64,000 bases of DNA from Bog-950 sp046329535 (GTDB lineage: Bacteria > Bacteroidota > Bacteroidia > Chitinophagales > LD1), in contig JAXLUN010000004.1 in the NCBI GenBank assembly GCA_046329535.1, forward strand, positions 186,001 to 250,000, read 5' to 3'. Below the pieces are notes generated by a model, which was not told the DNA's origin, did no database searches, and saw only the letters and a program-made list of their open reading frames with translations. This document shows positions 46,766 through 56,000 of the stretch, one piece after another. The position numbers were made by a program, and so were the translations under genes. The number at the start of each line of letters is the position of its first letter. The first letter of the stretch is position 1.

Positions 46766-48877
46766 TTGAACTCAGGCCTTTCTTTTCAATATCCTTTCTG
46801 GTTTGTTATTTTTTGTGCAGCGCTGGGGGCGGTTTATGCGGTCCTGTTGTATTACCGCGATAGTACCTTTTCAGAAAAATCTTCAGGCTCTAAATACTGG
46901 AAGTATGCCATGTCCGGCTTCCGTTTTTTAGCGGTTACTTTTCTGGCCGTGCTGTTGCTTTCTCCTTTTATCCGCATCCGCAACACGCAAACATTTAAAC
47001 CTATTGTAGCGGTTATCAACGATAACAGCGAGTCGATGAAAAATGGTTTGGGGAAAGACACCGCTGAGTTTGAGAATAAACTGAAAGCCCTGATAGATAA
47101 ACTGAGCGAGCAATACGAAGTGGCCCAGTTTAACTCGGGTGATGCACTGAAAAAAGGGATTGACTTTACTTACAGCGACAAGACGACCAATTTAAGTGAG
47201 GCGATAGAGGAAGTGAACAACCTTTACTATAACCGAAATCTGGGGGCGGTAGTTATTGCCAGCGATGGTATTTATAACAAAGGAGTCAACCCGGTTTATG
47301 CAGCTGACAAGTCTTCGTATTCTATTTATACCATTGCCACGGGCGATACTACAATACAAAAAGACCAGAAGCTATCAGGAGTGTTTTATAATAAAATAGC
47401 CTACCTCAACGATCAGTTCAGTCTGCGGGTGGATGTAGAACAGAGTAATCTGATTGGCAAAAATGCACGCCTGAGCGTGTATCAGATAGAAGAAGGCAGC
47501 GAAGCTAAGTTGGTTCAGAGCAAGGACATTTCTTACACCGGCAATAATTATTTTCAGAGCTTTGACTTTGTATTGCCGGCCAACCGTACCGGCATTGCGC
47601 ACTATCGCGCGGTACTCTCCAACATAACCGGAGAGATAACTTACCGTAACAATACCCGCGATGTATTTGTAGAAGTGCTGGATGGACGTCAGAAAATACT
47701 TTTGGTGGCCAACTCTCCTCACCCGGATATTGCTGCCTTTAAATCGGCTATTGAAAGCAACAGGAACTATCAGCTGGACGTAGAGTATGCCGAAACATTT
47801 TCAAAGAAGCTGAACGATTACAATCTGGTTATTCTGCATCAGTTACCCTCGGCACAACAAAAAGCACAGAATATCTTAAAAGATGCCCGCGACCTGAAAA
47901 AGCCTTTGCTGTTTGTCATTGGCTCACAAACCTCCCTGCCCGATTTTCAGAAAGCGCAGAACGGGGTCATTATTAAAGGCAATGCCGATAAGTTCAATGA
48001 AGTAACCGCTGCCGTGAATAAAGACTTTTCGCTGTTTACCCTCAGCGATAAAACCCTGCAGACTATCCCCAAACTGCCGCCTTTCAGTTGTTTCTTTGCC
48101 AACTACATGCCTAACCCTTCGGCTAAGGTCTTGTTGCAGCAAAAGATAAACTCGGTAGCCACCGATTTCCCTTTGCTGCTGTTTAATGAAAACGGAGAAG
48201 AGAAATTTGGCGTGTTGGGCGGTGAAGGTTTATGGCGCTGGAGACTGTATGATTACCTGCTGAACAAAAATCAGGAGGCCACCAACGAACTCATCAACAA
48301 GAGCATTCAGTATCTCTCGGTCAAGAGCGATAAGCGCCCGTTTCGCGTAACGGCTGCCAAAAATATTTTTCAGGATAACGAAGCGGTGTTGTTTGATGCG
48401 CAGCTTTACAATGCTTCTTACGAACTGATTAATTCACCGGAGGTGGAGATGAAGATAAAAGGAGAGCAGGGAGAAACATTTGATTATAAATTCAGCAAAA
48501 CGGAGAACGCCTATAATCTGAATGCCGGCTTTTTGCCTTTGGGCAACTACAGTTACACCGCCACTACCAAACTGGGTAATAATACCTATACGGCCGCGGG
48601 TAAATTCTCGGTGAGCCCTTTGCAGTTAGAAGATATGCGCACCCGGGCCGACCACCAGGTATTATATCAGTTAGCTTCGCAGCATAACGGTGCCATGCAT
48701 TACCTGAACAACCTGGAACAGATAGCAGCCGAGATAGACGCTAAAAATGAATTGAAGCCTGTGCTTTACGACACCTTTGTAACCAACAGTGCCATTAACC
48801 TGAAATGGATTTTCTTTCTGCTGCTCGCGCTCATTTCGGCCGAGTGGTTTATCCGCAAATATCTGGGCGGGTATTAA
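46766..48877 (+). CDS. VWA-like membrane protein
   Basis: 703 aa. The reading frame begins with TTG at 46766 (no ATG until residue 49), preceded by an AT-rich stretch, so a TTG start is most likely. Two N-terminal helices (about 12-30 and 47-68), a large extracytoplasmic region with a VWA-type start (VAVINDNSESMKNG, about 80-93, resembling the DxSxS metal site), Ig-like segments, and a C-terminal helix (about 680-697) just before the end. Resembles Bacteroidota membrane proteins related to BatA/BatB-like or DUF-type VWA proteins. No operon partner. Convergent with the next gene, 3 bases between stops. Confidence 0.65.
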   Translation: MNSGLSFQYPFWFVIFCAALGAVYAVLLYYRDSTFSEKSSGSKYWKYAMSGFRFLAVTFLAVLLLSPFIRIRNTQTFKPIVAVINDNSESMKNGLGKDTAEFENKLKALIDKLSEQYEVAQFNSGDALKKGIDFTYSDKTTNLSEAIEEVNNLYYNRNLGAVVIASDGIYNKGVNPVYAADKSSYSIYTIATGDTTIQKDQKLSGVFYNKIAYLNDQFSLRVDVEQSNLIGKNARLSVYQIEEGSEAKLVQSKDISYTGNNYFQSFDFVLPANRTGIAHYRAVLSNITGEITYRNNTRDVFVEVLDGRQKILLVANSPHPDIAAFKSAIESNRNYQLDVEYAETFSKKLNDYNLVILHQLPSAQQKAQNILKDARDLKKPLLFVIGSQTSLPDFQKAQNGVIIKGNADKFNEVTAAVNKDFSLFTLSDKTLQTIPKLPPFSCFFANYMPNPSAKVLLQQKINSVATDFPLLLFNENGEEKFGVLGGEGLWRWRLYDYLLNKNQEATNELINKSIQYLSVKSDKRPFRVTAAKNIFQDNEAVLFDAQLYNASYELINSPEVEMKIKGEQGETFDYKFSKTENAYNLNAGFLPLGNYSYTATTKLGNNTYTAAGKFSVSPLQLEDMRTRADHQVLYQLASQHNGAMHYLNNLEQIAAEIDAKNELKPVLYDTFVTNSAINLKWIFFLLLALISAEWFIRKYLGGY

Positions 48878-48880
48878 GAA

Positions 48881-49480
48881 CTATTGCTTCGCAGCCGTAT
48901 TCGGTCCTGCTCCGGCTATGTTACTCGCTAAATCGTAATCAATATCGGCACACTGATTAGCATCGGTGGTTACACGCAGAATCATACGACCTGTGTTAGA
49001 TACTTTATTGTAGTTCACATTCGGGCGGTTAAATGCTCCGGAACCATTGGTATCGAAACTAACCGTAACGGCCAGTACATACTGCCCGGCATTATCGTTG
49101 GTAATGCCGCGAAACACCAGCCGGCCACCTTCGCCTTTGGCAAACGTGTTATCGGCTTTAGAACTCAGCCAGCACATACCTTCGGGCAAATTGGTAATCT
49201 GTTCAATGCGCATCTGATAAACGGTATCATCGGCATTGCCGTGAGGCACGGTGTTAAACACTTTAAACGGCACTTCAATTTCGGTGTATTGGCCAATGGC
49301 TACACAAGGCAGCGCATACGAGCCGGTAAATCCTCCGCCACTGCGTATTTTGCTGTATGAGTTGTTATCGGGTACGCTCACATCGCTGCAATGCTGCGCA
49401 TAGGCACCTGATGAAGAAGCAGAAACAAACAGCAGAATAGCCAGGAACTTAGACCAGGCTGAAGGGAATGACTTGCGCAT
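48881..49480 (-). CDS. Hypothetical secreted protein
   Basis: 199 aa with a signal peptide (MRKSFPSAWSKFLAILLFVSASSSGAYA, cleaved near QHC). The mature part is beta-rich with four Cys, no T9SS tail and no recognised motif; segments such as GQYTEIEVPFKVFNTVP suggest an Ig-like fold. Not assigned to a family. Lies downstream of the DUF4397 gene in the same orientation, with a terminator between them. Confidence 0.55.
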   Translation of the reverse strand: MRKSFPSAWSKFLAILLFVSASSSGAYAQHCSDVSVPDNNSYSKIRSGGGFTGSYALPCVAIGQYTEIEVPFKVFNTVPHGNADDTVYQMRIEQITNLPEGMCWLSSKADNTFAKGEGGRLVFRGITNDNAGQYVLAVTVSFDTNGSGAFNRPNVNYNKVSNTGRMILRVTTDANQCADIDYDLASNIAGAGPNTAAKQ

Positions 49481-49563
49481 ACCGGTATCGTTTTATCTGG
49501 TTGAACGGAAAGCGTGGTTTTTTGTTCCAAAACAGAACCTACAGAAACGGCCATTAGAAACAT

Positions 49564-49594
49564 AAAAAAAGCCGCCCCCCTGCGGGAACGGCTC
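49564..49594 (-). terminator. Terminator of the DUF4397 gene
   Basis: On the minus strand GCCG...CGGC with GC-rich inner pairs, followed by TTTTTTT. It lies 27 bases past the stop at 49621. Confidence 0.65.
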
Positions 49595-49620
49595 ACCTTA
49601 AACCCATGAAGAGTTAGTAA

Positions 49621-52053
49621 TTATCTGTTTAAAGTAAACTTGCTGTTTACCGATTTGGTTGAAGTGATGATTCGGGCCATATACATACCATTGCTCAAAT
49701 CGCTTAAGTCGGCTGTCAGGTTCTGACGTCCGTTTAATGAACTGTTGTTTAATACCTGTTTTACTACACGTCCGTTCAGGTCGGTAATGTTTACGGTTAC
49801 GTTTTCAGTTTCATTTAAGTCGAAGTTGATGAACAATGTTCCGTTGCTTGGGTTCGGGAACATGTTTAATCCGATAGCCGCTGCTTCTTCACTGATTGAA
49901 TTGTAAAGTGGCAGTGGAACGAAAGGACCGCCCTGATTAGTTACTAAGAACAAACCGAATGGCTTACCGTTATTGTTCGCTGAAGGAGTCAAAAATCCGC
50001 TGGCTAATACAATACCTGCCTGACCACCTAAAGTAGACAAGTCGGCTACATAGCTGGCAATGGTGGTAGTTCCTGTTCCATCCTGCAAGTCAACTACATA
50101 GCTGGCGGCTGGTACCGGTAAGTAACCGGTCATATCGCTGTAAGCGGCATTGTCTACAATGGTTGGTCCGCCCTGTACCTTCACATCTACGGTTGGTGCA
50201 TCGGTTGCTCCGTGTACTACAAAGAAATCGAAGTCTGTTCCGTTACCGGCTAAAGTCTGGCTTGGTGTTTTTACCAATACATCAAAGGCCGTGGAACGGC
50301 TGTCCGGGTTAGCGGCAAATCCGGTTCCTACTACTCCGCTGGCAATAGCTACATAGTTCTGGTTGGTGTTGAAGAATAAAGTAGCGCTCCATACCGTATC
50401 GTTTACAGATGTAGAGTTACCCGGTGCAATACCAATCTGCTGAGGGAAACCAGCCGTTAACACACCCTGAATAAGTGGAGAAGCTGTTCTGAACTTAAAG
50501 TTATCGAAGAACTTCGCTCCGTTTACATACACGTCTACTGAATCTACGGCCGGGTCAGCTGCGTTATGCACTAACTGGAAACCCGCTGTGGTGCGGATAG
50601 GGAAAGCCACTACCGTTCCGTTATCTAAAGCGGCAAACAAACCAAAGGCTGCTCCGTTGTTGTTAGCCGATGGCGTTAAGAAACCGGAAGCAAATACGGT
50701 TGCTGCACGTCCCTGTAAGCCACTTAAGTTAGCTATCCAGGTGTTTACCACCGTAGCTGAATCTTCGGTTAATACTTCTAACTGATAATACGTTGGCGGC
50801 ACGCCCAGGTAAGCGGTAGCATCGCCATACTTCGCGTTGTTCACTAACAAAGGTCCACCGCTTCTTACTCTTACATCTACACCCGGAGCATCGGTAGCAC
50901 CATGAAATACATTAAAGTCAATTAAAGAACCGTTGCTGCCGGTGTTTCTGGCATTCGGCAATACTTTTAAATCAAAAGCCGTGCTTAAGCTGTTTGGATT
51001 AGCAGCAAAGCCACCCAATACCACACCCGAAGCAATGACAGTGTAATTTTCATTAGCTGTTAAGTTGATACCATTGAAAGTAGCCAGGGCATCACCTACC
51101 GAGGTAGAAGAAGCCGGAGCTACGGCAATACTGTGGTTAACCCCTGCTAACAAAGGAATAAACGGAGTAGCTGTTCTGAATTTGAAGTTATCTAAAGCCA
51201 AAGTGCCATCTACGTAAACGTCTACCGAATCGGCAGCCGGGTCAGCGCAGTTATGAATCACCTGCACGTTGGCGTTGGTTTGCTGAGGCAACTCAATTAC
51301 CGTTCCGTCAGCTAATACGGCAAACAGGCCAAAGGCTGCTCCGTTATTATTATTTAAAGGCGTTAAGAAGCCCGAAGCAAACACCACCGCTGAACCACCA
51401 CCTAAAGTAGTTAAATCGGCAACGTAGCTGGCTACCGGAGTAGCATTGCCGGCCGGAGCCACATCAATAGCATACCAGGTTGGGTTTACCGATAGGTAAG
51501 GGCTGGCATCGCCATAAGCCGCATTGGAAACCAGCGTAGGCCCGCCATTGCTGATGTTTACATCTACAGCCGGAGCATCGGTAGCTCCGTGAAACACCGC
51601 AAACTCCACCTTGCCGGCAGCAAAAGCGGTACGTCTGGCAGGGGCCAGTATTTTAATGCTGAAAGCGGTGCTTAAACTGTTTGGGTTAGCGGCAAAACCG
51701 CTGCCTACTACTCCCGAAGCTACCAGTATGTAGCTGGAATCGGGAGCCAAAGCCGGCAACACCTGCGAGTAGATGGCCGGGTCAGAAGCCGAAGCCCCCG
51801 GAGCCTTTACATAAGCCGTGATAGCCACACCCGATGGCACCGATAAGAAAGCGGTAGCTTCGCGAAAGGCAAAGTTGTTATCAATTAACTGCTGCCCAAA
51901 ACCAAAGTCGGCATATACCGATACGTTAGCGGCCAGAGGGTCGGCACAGTTGTGAAAAATCTGAACGTGTGCGTTGGGTGAGCCCGCATAGGCCGATGCG
52001 CTGGTCAGGAGCACAAGGAGCAAGGCTCTTGTTTTTAGGAGAATGTTTTTCAT
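49621..52053 (-). CDS. T9SS-secreted protein with DUF4397 repeats
   Basis: 810 aa. Signal peptide (MKNILLKTRALLLVLLTSASAYA), then three long tandem repeats of about 230 aa, each opening HVQIFHNCADP / NVQVIHNCADP / FQLVHNAADP and containing FNVFHGATDAP. This is the DUF4397 type, a beta-sandwich with unknown role. The last ~85 residues (MFPNPSNGTLFINFDL ... GMYMARIITSTKSVNSKFTLN) form a type A T9SS sorting domain. The repeats are similar at the base level, which favours unequal recombination. Surface-exposed or secreted, probably adhesive. Confidence 0.85.
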   Translation of the reverse strand: MKNILLKTRALLLVLLTSASAYAGSPNAHVQIFHNCADPLAANVSVYADFGFGQQLIDNNFAFREATAFLSVPSGVAITAYVKAPGASASDPAIYSQVLPALAPDSSYILVASGVVGSGFAANPNSLSTAFSIKILAPARRTAFAAGKVEFAVFHGATDAPAVDVNISNGGPTLVSNAAYGDASPYLSVNPTWYAIDVAPAGNATPVASYVADLTTLGGGSAVVFASGFLTPLNNNNGAAFGLFAVLADGTVIELPQQTNANVQVIHNCADPAADSVDVYVDGTLALDNFKFRTATPFIPLLAGVNHSIAVAPASSTSVGDALATFNGINLTANENYTVIASGVVLGGFAANPNSLSTAFDLKVLPNARNTGSNGSLIDFNVFHGATDAPGVDVRVRSGGPLLVNNAKYGDATAYLGVPPTYYQLEVLTEDSATVVNTWIANLSGLQGRAATVFASGFLTPSANNNGAAFGLFAALDNGTVVAFPIRTTAGFQLVHNAADPAVDSVDVYVNGAKFFDNFKFRTASPLIQGVLTAGFPQQIGIAPGNSTSVNDTVWSATLFFNTNQNYVAIASGVVGTGFAANPDSRSTAFDVLVKTPSQTLAGNGTDFDFFVVHGATDAPTVDVKVQGGPTIVDNAAYSDMTGYLPVPAASYVVDLQDGTGTTTIASYVADLSTLGGQAGIVLASGFLTPSANNNGKPFGLFLVTNQGGPFVPLPLYNSISEEAAAIGLNMFPNPSNGTLFINFDLNETENVTVNITDLNGRVVKQVLNNSSLNGRQNLTADLSDLSNGMYMARIITSTKSVNSKFTLNR

Positions 52054-52234
52054 GGTGCTGAAATTTTTGTTTATTGTTTTTTAATAACAGTTAAACAAAG
52101 CCTTTGCTCAAAAAGTTTTGAAAAGGTGAGAATAGTTTTGAAACAAATGTTAAAACGGCCTCCCGCCCCCGCAACCTAATTCCCTGGTTCACTGCCTTAT
52201 GGCCCGGCATCCGGGGCTTAAACCATGGAATGAA

Positions 52235-52570
52235 GGCATGAACGCGGGGCATCATCGCGATGCTTTGTTGCAACATCGCATGAACGCGAAGAATTATCGC
52301 GATGATTTGTTACAACATCGCATGAACGCGAAAAATTATCGCGATGATTTGTTGCAACATCGCATGAATGCGAAGAATTATTGCAATGATTTGTTGCAAC
52401 ATCGCATGAACGCGAAGAATTATCGCGATGATTTGTTGCAACATCGCATGAACGCGAAGAATTATTGCAATGATTTGTTACAACATCGCATGAACGCGAA
52501 GAATTATCGCGATGATTTGTTGCAACATCGCATGAACGCGACAAGTTATTGCAATGATTTATCGGAACAG
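52235..52570. repeat. 42-bp tandem repeat, eight units
   Basis: Units of 42 bp beginning near GCATGAACGCGAAGAATTAT, the first and last diverged. Within each, GCGATG and CATCGC lie in inverted orientation 11 bases apart, and TGTTGCAACA is a perfect palindrome. From unit 3 the middle alternates CGCGATGAT and TGCAATGAT, giving an 84-bp super-period. Both strands stay open for over 100 codons. Confidence 0.9.
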
Positions 52571-52681
52571 GGGAATGATGGGCCCTACCCAAATTACCTC
52601 ATCGGGTGCCCAAATATGGCCGCCAAAAAAAGGGGCGTTTGCCCCAAAATGGGGTTTTGGAGGCAGGCCAAAAATGTCAAC

Positions 52682-52723
52682 CGTCCTTGCAAACCCGTCA
52701 TTCGTCCTTGCAAACCCGTCAAC
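52682..52723. repeat. 21-bp direct repeat, two units
   Basis: CGTCCTTGCAAACCCGTCA occurs twice, units starting at 52682 and 52703, differing only in the last two bases. Confidence 0.75.
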
Positions 52724-52911
52724 GGGATAATAGTTGAAAAAATATGGAAAGGATTGCAGAGGTTTACTGCACGCGAGGAGGAATTTGAGAATTCGGAAAT
52801 TCGAGAGTTTGGAAATAGAAGAGATTCGGGTATTTAAGAATTAGATGATGAGACTGTCAGGAAATAGAATGAAGGCAAAAATTATGTTATATATTTAAAG
52901 CCAGAGGTGGT

Positions 52912-52990
52912 AATAAAAAGCCCCACCGAAGCAGGGCTGAGAATTCTCTTCGGCTTATAGCCTTATTGTGATTTGCATTGCGAATATAAA
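52912..52990 (-). ncRNA. tracrRNA of the type II-C CRISPR system
   Basis: On the minus strand, antirepeat GCAAATCACAAT (52965-52976 on plus) is complementary to the first twelve bases of the CRISPR repeat with one G-U pair at its base, then a bulge. Downstream come AAGG, a nexus-like hairpin GGCT-ATA-AGCC, a GAGAATTCTC palindrome, and an 8-bp terminator hairpin AGCCCTGC-TTCG-GTGGGGCT (52919-52938) followed by TTTTTATT. This order, antirepeat then nexus then terminator, is that of type II tracrRNAs. It is divergent from cas9. The 5' end is not defined; the promoter is not recognisable and would overlap the cas9 start region. Confidence 0.85.
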
Positions 52991-53007
52991 AAAATAAATA
53001 AAATACT

Positions 53008-56000
53008 ATGGATAAAATTTTAGGAATTGACCTAGGCACTAACTCGATTGGTTGGGCTTTGAGAAACCCAGATGCAAGTGAAAATCAAATTGAAAAATTT
53101 GGCGTGGTAACTTTCAACAAAGGTGTTGGTGTTGGCAAAACTGGTGAGTATTCATTTGCTGCTGAGCGTACTAAGAAACGTTCTACAAGACGATTATACC
53201 AATCGAGAAAATACCGACTTTGGGCAACTCTTGAAACTTTGATCAATGAGGGTTACTGTCCATTGACTATTGACAATTTAAACAGGTGGAGGCACTATAG
53301 TAAAGAAGAAGCGGTAAAGAATAATAATGGCGGAAGAGTTTATCCGGTAGATGACATTGTATTTGACCAATGGATAAAATTGGATTTTAATGGCGATGGT
53401 AAACCTGATTATACAAGCCCTTTTCAACTTAGGAAAGATTTGGCTGAAATAGTTTTAGATTTTAGTAAAGAAGTGAATCGTTTTAAACTTGGCAGAGCGT
53501 TATATCATATAGCGCAGCGTAGAGGTTTTAAAAGTAGTAGAAAATCTTCGGGTGATGATAAGCCTAAAGAAACAGACAGTGAAGAAATTGTTGACCTTCA
53601 ATACTCCGAGAAAAAAAAGAATAAAGTTATAGCCGAGTTATTCGAAAAGTATGTTGATGCAAAAACCATAGGGTGGTTGTTTGCCGAACTCGAAAATGAC
53701 AAAGTAAGAATCAGAGAAGGTATTGCCCAGTATGCGATACGTGAAAATTATAAAGATGAAGTGAAATATATCTTTCACATTCAAAATTTAGGCTTTGACC
53801 ATGTGCTTTACAAAAAATTAGTTGAGAGCGGTAACAATAAAAATGATGGCTGGATTTTTTACAAGCGACCTTTGCGTTCGCAAAAGGGTCTAATTGGTAA
53901 ATGCACTTTAGAGTCGAGCAAATACAGAGCACCTATTAGTCATCCTAAGTTTGAGTTGTTTAGAGCATGGAGTTTTATTAACAATATAAAATACAAACCT
54001 GAGAACGCGATTGATGCCAATTGGATTCCACTACCGCTTGATTTAAAACAGGAATTATTAAAAGAGAAATTTTTTAGAAAGTCGAAAGCGTATTTCCCTT
54101 TTTCTGAAATTGATGACTTTATTGCTAGGAAGGGTTTTAAAGGTAAGTTGAATTACTCTTTAAAAACAACTGTATCCGGCTGTCCGGTTTCGGCAAGGCT
54201 GAAAGATATTTTTGGTGAAGACTATTTATCTGTAAGAAAACCCAAGACGAAAGCACCAAAGGCAGAGAAAGAATACTACGACATTGAAGACATTTGGCAT
54301 GTTCTATTTAGCTGCGAGGATCAAGAATTTGTAGTGGAGTTCGCAACTGATAAATTAAATTTAAGTGCTGAACAGGTAAAGCAATTTGCAATTGCATGGA
54401 ATGCCTTGCCTGTAGGATATGGTATGTTGAGCTTGAATGCTATTGGTAAAATAAATCGCTTTCTTGAAAAAGGACTGATATATACCGAGGCAGTGTTGTT
54501 AGCAAACATCCCCAGTATCATTGGTGAGAGATTATACAAAGAGAATGAAGAACTTTTTCTCGAAAGTATTAGCCAATTGATTGATGAAAACAGGAAACAA
54601 AAAACAATTTTAAGCATTGTAAACAGTTTGGTGGCGCGTTATAAAAGCGAAGATTTCAAGTTTGGATTTAAAGACAACAACTATAAACTCGTAGAATCTG
54701 ACAAACAAGACATACAAAACACAATAGAAGATACTTACGGTGCTACAAGATGGAAAGGAAAACCTGAGGAAGAGAAACAAGATATTACAGCAGTAGTTAC
54801 TGATTGCTATCAAGCACTCTTTCGTAGCACAGGGTTAAACTTGAAATTGATAAACGGTGAAAAACATTTTGAAGTAAAGTCGGGCAACTACCTTTATTAT
54901 AAAACCGAAACAGGATTTTATCGCTTACCCAAATTGATTGATTCGCTTGCAGAGTTTTTGTCTGCTCATTTTGAACTATCCGAAAAACAGCTAAAAAAGA
55001 TTTACCACCCTTCTGAAATAAATATTTACCCACCCTCCAAAGAAGATAAAGATGGAGTGATAAAATTAGGAAGCCCCAAAACAGGTTCGTTTAAAAACCC
55101 GATGGCTATGCGCACCTTGCACGAGTTGCGAAAGTTGGTCAACCACATGATTGAAACCAAACAAATAGATAGTGACACCAGATTAGTGGTTGAGGTAGCA
55201 AGAGAATTGAATGATTCCAATAAACGCTGGGCTATCGAAGCTTGGCAAAGACAGCGCGAAGCAGAAAACCAAGAGTTTGCACAAGCCATTGAACAACTTT
55301 TGACAGAAGTAAAAGGCTTAAAAGCTGACCCTAACAACGAAAACGATATTGATAAAATTAGGTTGTTTTATGAGCAGAATGACGAGCAAACTTTGCCTGC
55401 CGTTATAGAAACAACAGAAGCTGCGAAGGGGAAAAAGAAAAGGGACGCAGCTAAAGATGAAGTGGTAAAATGGGGCGGTCATGGCAAAAAACTGATTGAC
55501 AAATACCGGTTGTGGAAAGAACAAGGATTTCAATGTATTTACACCGGAAAATTTATTACGCTTAGCGATTTATTCGGTGAGAATGTAACCGATATTGAGC
55601 ATACCATACCAAGAAGCATTTCGTTCGACAATTCACTCGCCAACCAAACAGTTTGCTTTGCCGACTATAATAGAACCGTTAAGAAAAAACAGATACCTAC
55701 CCAACTTAATAACTACGAAAAAGAGTGGGATGGATACAGCGCAATTTTGCCGCGTTTAGACAAGTGGAAGGACAAGGTAGAGCGAATAAAGCAGCAAATA
55801 GATTTTTGGAAAACAAAAGCCCAAAAAGCAAGCGATAAAGCGTGGAAAGATGATGCTATACGTCAACGCCATTTATGGCAAATGGAGTTGGATTACTGGA
55901 AAAACAAGTTGGATCGATTTACATTGCAAGAGGTGACAGCAGGTTTTAAGAACAGTCAGAAAGTAGATACTCAATTAATATCAAAATACGCGCTGCATTA

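Larger units (their letters stand above)
52054..52911. other. Intergenic region between DUF4397 gene and tracrRNA
   Basis: No convincing gene. Contains the 42-bp tandem repeats (52235-52570), a GGGGC-gttt-GCCCC hairpin at 52633-52646, and a two-unit 21-bp repeat (52682-52723). Long frames on both strands follow from the repeat unit being a multiple of three. Confidence 0.6.

Noticed and set aside
52199..52837. A 212-codon plus-strand frame (and a 124-codon minus-strand frame) across the 42-bp repeats
   Set aside because: The unit length is a multiple of three, so both strands stay open; no signal, motif or start context supports a protein.
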